A DNA stretch of 64,000 bases from Novosphingobium sp. GTDB taxonomy: Bacteria; Pseudomonadota; Alphaproteobacteria; Sphingomonadales; Sphingomonadaceae. The stretch is from assembly GCF_030699305.1 (NCBI RefSeq), contig NZ_JAUYNB010000037.1, positions 30,126 through 94,125 of the forward strand. The letters are read 5' to 3'. A program made the translations under genes and the position numbers. Positions 61,249-64,000 of this stretch are shown here, in pieces. The notes below the pieces were generated by a model, which saw nothing but the letters and a program-made list of their open reading frames with translations, was not told the DNA's origin and did no database searches. Position 1 is the stretch's first letter. Every line of letters begins with the position of its first letter.

Positions 61249-62107
61249 CTTTCTTTATCATGACGGCAGGCGGATTGGTTCGTTTCTTGCTCAATTCGAC
61301 CAAAGTGGTTTGATCACTGAGATTAAACAGGGGGAGTCTGTAACCAAGGGGGCAAAGCGCGGCTTTAAGCTAGAAGCTGGCGCGCAGGTTGCTTTGCTAG
61401 GTGGTGGTAACTTAGGGTTTGAGCGGTCCCCCGGCGAGGCTGGGGGAGAATCTATTGAGCGATCTTACGATCCTTTTTGGGCTAACGCTCGAATGTTCCT
61501 CGACGTGATTGATGAGAAGGGACTTATTCAGCGTGACCTCAGCACAGCGGCGATAGGTCAGTTTGTGTTGGTCAAGGGCTGGCTGAGCATTTATGACCTG
61601 TTGATGTTTCAGGAAGCTTGGAAGCTGCCTTCGCTCCAGCGAATGATTCGGTCCGGTATGGCCCTAACTAAACCCACGGGTAATATGACGTCCGCCCAAA
61701 AAGCGGCGGCGAAAGAGCAGAAAGATCAAACGGATATGGTGCTCGATCTAATCCAGATCATGCCCCATGCTGTCCACGCCTCGTTGGTGAGTTCTGATGG
61801 ATCGGCGCAGTTCATATGGTGCCCTTTAAAACAAGAATACATGGTTACTCCCGCTAGTGAACTTGTACTGATGCATGGCGTACAGGTGCCGGGAGAATGG
61901 GCGGTACTTGGTGTATTAAGTGCGCATCCTGACTTTGCAGGTATCGAGCAGGTCAATGTTCAGGCAGATGCCGCGCCAGTCGGTATGATGAACAGCATGG
62001 TTGGGCAGGCATCGAATGCGATTGCGCCACTCGTAAGATTGGCTCTAGGACGGCCCGGTGCCGCCGCTGCAATTACCCCACTCTTGATCTTCCGCGAGGT
62101 GGCTTAG
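61181..62107 (+). CDS. Uncharacterised protein, possibly DUF6414-like, in a lower-GC island
   Basis: 308 residues. After a short polar start the pattern VFDFLYHDGRRIGSFLAQFD then QSGLITEIKQGESV is reminiscent of DUF6414-type proteins ('F.Y.D...I.S..AQ...G......'), recalled rather than checked. A Gly/Ala-rich segment (AQVALLGGGNLGF), a helical middle with DVIDEKGLIQRDLSTAAIGQ and LVKGWLSIYDLLMFQEAWKL, and a hydrophobic C-terminus (SNAIAPLVRLALGRPGAAAA) follow. No catalytic motif is visible. The start at 61181 has AAGAGG nine bases upstream. Its composition is distinctly lower in GC than uvrB and the next gene, suggesting horizontal transfer. Defence or stress roles are possible but unproven. 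Confidence 0.7.
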   Translation: MSKSGGKASKVEQGEQVTDSVFDFLYHDGRRIGSFLAQFDQSGLITEIKQGESVTKGAKRGFKLEAGAQVALLGGGNLGFERSPGEAGGESIERSYDPFWANARMFLDVIDEKGLIQRDLSTAAIGQFVLVKGWLSIYDLLMFQEAWKLPSLQRMIRSGMALTKPTGNMTSAQKAAAKEQKDQTDMVLDLIQIMPHAVHASLVSSDGSAQFIWCPLKQEYMVTPASELVLMHGVQVPGEWAVLGVLSAHPDFAGIEQVNVQADAAPVGMMNSMVGQASNAIAPLVRLALGRPGAAAAITPLLIFREVA

Positions 62108-62133
62108 TTTGCATAGCTAAGATAACCACGCCC

Positions 62134-62712
62134 ATGTTTCCTGCGTCCCCCTATCGCCCGGAATTCGAAGCTGCGCTGCGATTGCTGGCGCGGATCAGTG
62201 CAGGAATGGATGCAGCCGGTTATCGACCGCCGGTGCTGGTGGGCGGCGCGGCGGTGGAAATCTATACGCGAGGGGCGGTTAATACCGGGGACTTCGATTT
62301 GGCCTGTGGGCGGCAGGAGGTGCTGGAAAGCCTGATGCAGCAGCATGGCTTTGTTCGCCCGTCCGGCCCCGGAAATGCGACGCGCGGGTGGGTGCATCCG
62401 GAATTGAGGCTGGGGTTTGAAGTGGTGTCGGACACGCTTCTCGACGGCATGGCGGATCGCGAGATGGTTCAGGTCGTCGAACTCGCGCCCGATGGGGCCA
62501 TCGCGGTGATTGCGCCGGAAGACATCATTGCCGACCGGATGGGGCAATATGCATCCGGCAGCGCCCCGGAAATGCTCGGTCAGGCGCGAGCTTTGTTCGC
62601 GCTGTGCGACGGGCTCGATCTGGGCTATATGGAACGCCGCATTCGCGAAGAAACTGGTGGCTGCCATGGCGTTCAAGACCTTGAAGACGAAGCGCGCGGC
62701 CGTGACGCTTGA
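62134..62712 (+). CDS. Nucleotidyltransferase-fold protein (MNT/AbiEii-like)
   Basis: 192 residues. The nucleotidyltransferase pattern VLVGGAAVEIYTRGAVNTGDFDLA supplies the Gly-Gly loop and the D-x-D-like metal pair (GDFDL). The rest (RGWVHPELRLGFEVVS, IAVIAPEDIIADRMGQYASG) resembles AbiEii and related proteins that pair with small partners as toxins. High GC content separates it from the preceding gene. It overlaps the next 60-residue gene by 47 bases. Toxin activity is inference. Confidence 0.72.
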   Translation: MFPASPYRPEFEAALRLLARISAGMDAAGYRPPVLVGGAAVEIYTRGAVNTGDFDLACGRQEVLESLMQQHGFVRPSGPGNATRGWVHPELRLGFEVVSDTLLDGMADREMVQVVELAPDGAIAVIAPEDIIADRMGQYASGSAPEMLGQARALFALCDGLDLGYMERRIREETGGCHGVQDLEDEARGRDA

Positions 62713-62848
62713 AGCGCTGGGCGCGGCGGTAGAGCGCCGCCGCGCGGTGGTGGGCGACGTGGCGGTGCCCCGCAATTCCGGCGAAAACCGCACCGCGTCC
62801 AAGCGCGCCTTGATCAAGGCGATCGCGGACGCCGGGGGCAAGTGGTAG
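62666..62848 (+). CDS. Small basic protein overlapping the nucleotidyltransferase gene
   Basis: 60 residues, MAFKTLKTKRAAVTLEALGA then a region rich in Arg and Val and a C-terminal NRTASKRALIKAIADAGGKW. It begins inside the last codons of the nucleotidyltransferase gene in another frame. The basic, helix-prone sequence and tight overlap suggest a two-gene module, possibly antitoxin-like or nucleic-acid-binding. No family recognised. Confidence 0.55.
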   Translation: MAFKTLKTKRAAVTLEALGAAVERRRAVVGDVAVPRNSGENRTASKRALIKAIADAGGKW

Positions 62849-63239
62849 GCTCCTCTGCGCCTCTGCGTGAACCCATTTTCCTACACCGCCCGCACCCGCT
62901 AGGCTGGCCAGTTCCGTCCCGTCCATCGGAGGACTCGCCGTGTCGCCGCGCCCCTGCCTTGCCCCGATCCTGCCCGCGCTGACCGGCGCGCTGAGGGGGC
63001 GTGCAGGTTTCGTTTGCACAGCACGGCTCGCGTATGACTTTCATCAACTTGCTCACCCCGCGCGGACTGCGTGGCGGCGCGAAACGCCCGTGGTTCGGGG
63101 GTTTTGCGCAGGCCTGCCGGGGGATGGGCCGGGCGGGCTGGTGCAGGGCAAGGCGGGGTTTGTGCACACCGGGGGCGGGGTTTGCGGTTCTTTAGGACTA
63201 TTTTGCCATCATTCCTGCACCACGAACGGAGACTTCGCC
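62849..63239. other. Gap upstream of the GNAT-like gene
   Basis: About 390 GC-rich bases. Several reading frames stay open through base composition alone; none has a good ribosome site or recognisable product. I see no RNA gene or repeat here. Confidence 0.45.
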
Positions 63240-63914
63240 TTGGCGGCGCTACAGACGATCCAGTTGCTGGGGATGCTCGGCACGTTTTCCTATGTCCTCG
63301 CCCGCGCGGCGCGGGCATCGGGCGTGGCTGCGTTTCACCGCTATGCGATTGTCTCGCAGCCGCGCGAGCGCCTGCCGGACATGCCCGCCGGATACCGGGT
63401 GGAGGCGCTGGACGCGGCGGCGCTGGGTGCGGCGGTGCAGGGGGGGCAGCGAATCGATGCTGCGGCCGAAGTGCAGGCGCTGCGGTTCGCGGCGGGGCTG
63501 ACCTGTCTGGGCGCGTTCAACCGCAAGGACCAGCTGGTCGGCGTGATCTGGCTGGGGACGGGGCGCTATGATGAGGATGAGGTCCAGGTCAGCTTTCTGC
63601 TGCCAGAGGGGTGCTGCTGGGATACCGGCCTGTGGATCGCGCCGAAGTTCCGGCTGGGGCGGGCCTTTGCCGCGCTGTGGGCCGGGACGGGGGACTGGAT
63701 GGCGGCGCGGGGGCTGACGCACTCGCTCAGCCGGGTGAGCGATTACAACCTGCCCGCGATCCTCTCGCACAAGCGGATGGGCGCGCGCACGCTGCGGCAT
63801 CATACGTTCATCCGGGTGGGGGCGTGGCAATGGTCCACCCACACGCGGCCCCGGCTGGTGCGGGGCGCAGGCGAAGTGCCGGAGCTGGATTTGCGCGGGG
63901 CGGCTTATGGGTAG
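63240..63914 (+). CDS. GNAT-like N-acetyltransferase-fold protein
   Basis: 224 residues from a TTG. The middle and C-terminal parts show a GNAT-like order of strands: LTCLGAFNRKDQLVGVIWLG, DEDEVQVSFLLPEGC, DTGLWIAPKFRLGRAFAALW and GDWMAARGLTHSLSRVSDYN with NLPAILSHKRMGARTLRHH. The usual R/Q-x-x-G-x-G/A loop is represented by PKFRLGRAF. TTG 63240 is chosen because GGAGA lies seven bases upstream; the frame is open to 62940, but that part is not protein-like. Substrate unknown. Confidence 0.68.
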   Translation: MAALQTIQLLGMLGTFSYVLARAARASGVAAFHRYAIVSQPRERLPDMPAGYRVEALDAAALGAAVQGGQRIDAAAEVQALRFAAGLTCLGAFNRKDQLVGVIWLGTGRYDEDEVQVSFLLPEGCCWDTGLWIAPKFRLGRAFAALWAGTGDWMAARGLTHSLSRVSDYNLPAILSHKRMGARTLRHHTFIRVGAWQWSTHTRPRLVRGAGEVPELDLRGAAYG

Positions 63915-63948
63915 CGGGGGGTGAAGCCACCTGCTCCGTTCGTGTCGA

Positions 63949-63995
63949 GCGCAGTCGAGACACGTTGGCGCGGTGCGGGCGTGTCTCGACTGCGC
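63949..63995. repeat. Perfect 16-bp inverted repeat at the window end
   Basis: GCGCAGTCGAGACACG (63949-63964) and its exact complement CGTGTCTCGACTGCGC (63980-63995) with a 15-base loop. It belongs to the same family as the palindrome at 44638-44671 and follows the GNAT-like gene. Confidence 0.75.
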
Positions 63996-64000
63996 ACGAC

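Noticed and set aside
63001..63195. A 64-codon frame before the GNAT-like gene
   Set aside because: No ribosome site, and a Gly/Arg/Cys-rich sequence typical of non-coding GC-rich DNA.

Overview
The window is a chromosomal stretch of high-GC alphaproteobacterial DNA. The best fit is Sphingomonadales, close to Novosphingobium or Sphingobium. The evidence is the ChpT phosphotransferase of the CtrA cell-cycle pathway, an RpoH carrying the RpoH box, a large TonB-dependent receptor, a TorF-type porin, LigAB-type extradiol dioxygenase subunits, a haloalkane dehalogenase, a Mic60-like gene beside hemC/hemD, and the short dispersed palindromes common in sphingomonad genomes. The species assignment is inference.

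Layout. 1-8.5 kb: 3' end of sppA, tRNA-Leu(UAG), trigger factor with a long Lys/Ala tail, an amidase/Crp-like/DUF2892 operon, clpP-clpX, an NTF2-like secreted protein and a zinc-type CDF exporter. 8.7-23.7 kb: TonB receptor, mtgA, a MarR-type regulator, rpoH, rluD-like synthase, JAMM peptidase, chpT, a cell-wall amidase, rnpB, ugd with a phosphatase, TorF porin, SIMPL protein, glyoxalase, haloalkane dehalogenase and a LuxR-type regulator. 23.9-31.0 kb: a decayed flagellar locus. Regulators and small chaperones remain (sigma-54 activator, fliS, flgM, flgN, fliA), but fliF, fliL, flhB, flhA and fliC are only short scars and fliD has lost an N-terminal block. 31.0-42.0 kb: a micro-oxic respiration block with an FNR regulator, ompW, ccoNOQPGHIS, a small Cys-rich protein and hemN. 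FNR-type boxes lie in the ompW-ccoN gap.

42.4-49.9 kb: ligAB diverging from an SDR gene over another FNR-like box, a DsbD/ScsB-type reductase, a PafA-like phosphatase and a UbiH-family hydroxylase. 49.9-57.6 kb: mic60-like, hemD, hemC (minus) and tsaD, gpsA, a flippase, an OmpA-like protein, a 30-residue membrane peptide and an HhH protein (plus, many stop/start overlaps). 57.7-64.0 kb: a HigBA-type toxin-antitoxin pair, uvrB, a conspicuously lower-GC island encoding a 70-residue protein and a possible DUF6414-like protein, a nucleotidyltransferase with an overlapping 60-residue gene, a GNAT-like protein and a terminal inverted repeat.

Two stories stand out. First, the flagellar region preserves gene order in a row of truncated genes, including an intact-looking sigma-54 promoter in front of the flhA scar. 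This looks like stepwise loss of motility with retention of its regulators. Second, the FNR regulator, cbb3 oxidase, OmpW and HemN form a coherent low-oxygen module whose operator form (TTGAT-N4-GTCAA) recurs upstream of the ring-cleavage genes. The lower-GC island after uvrB is the best candidate here for a poorly described accessory system.
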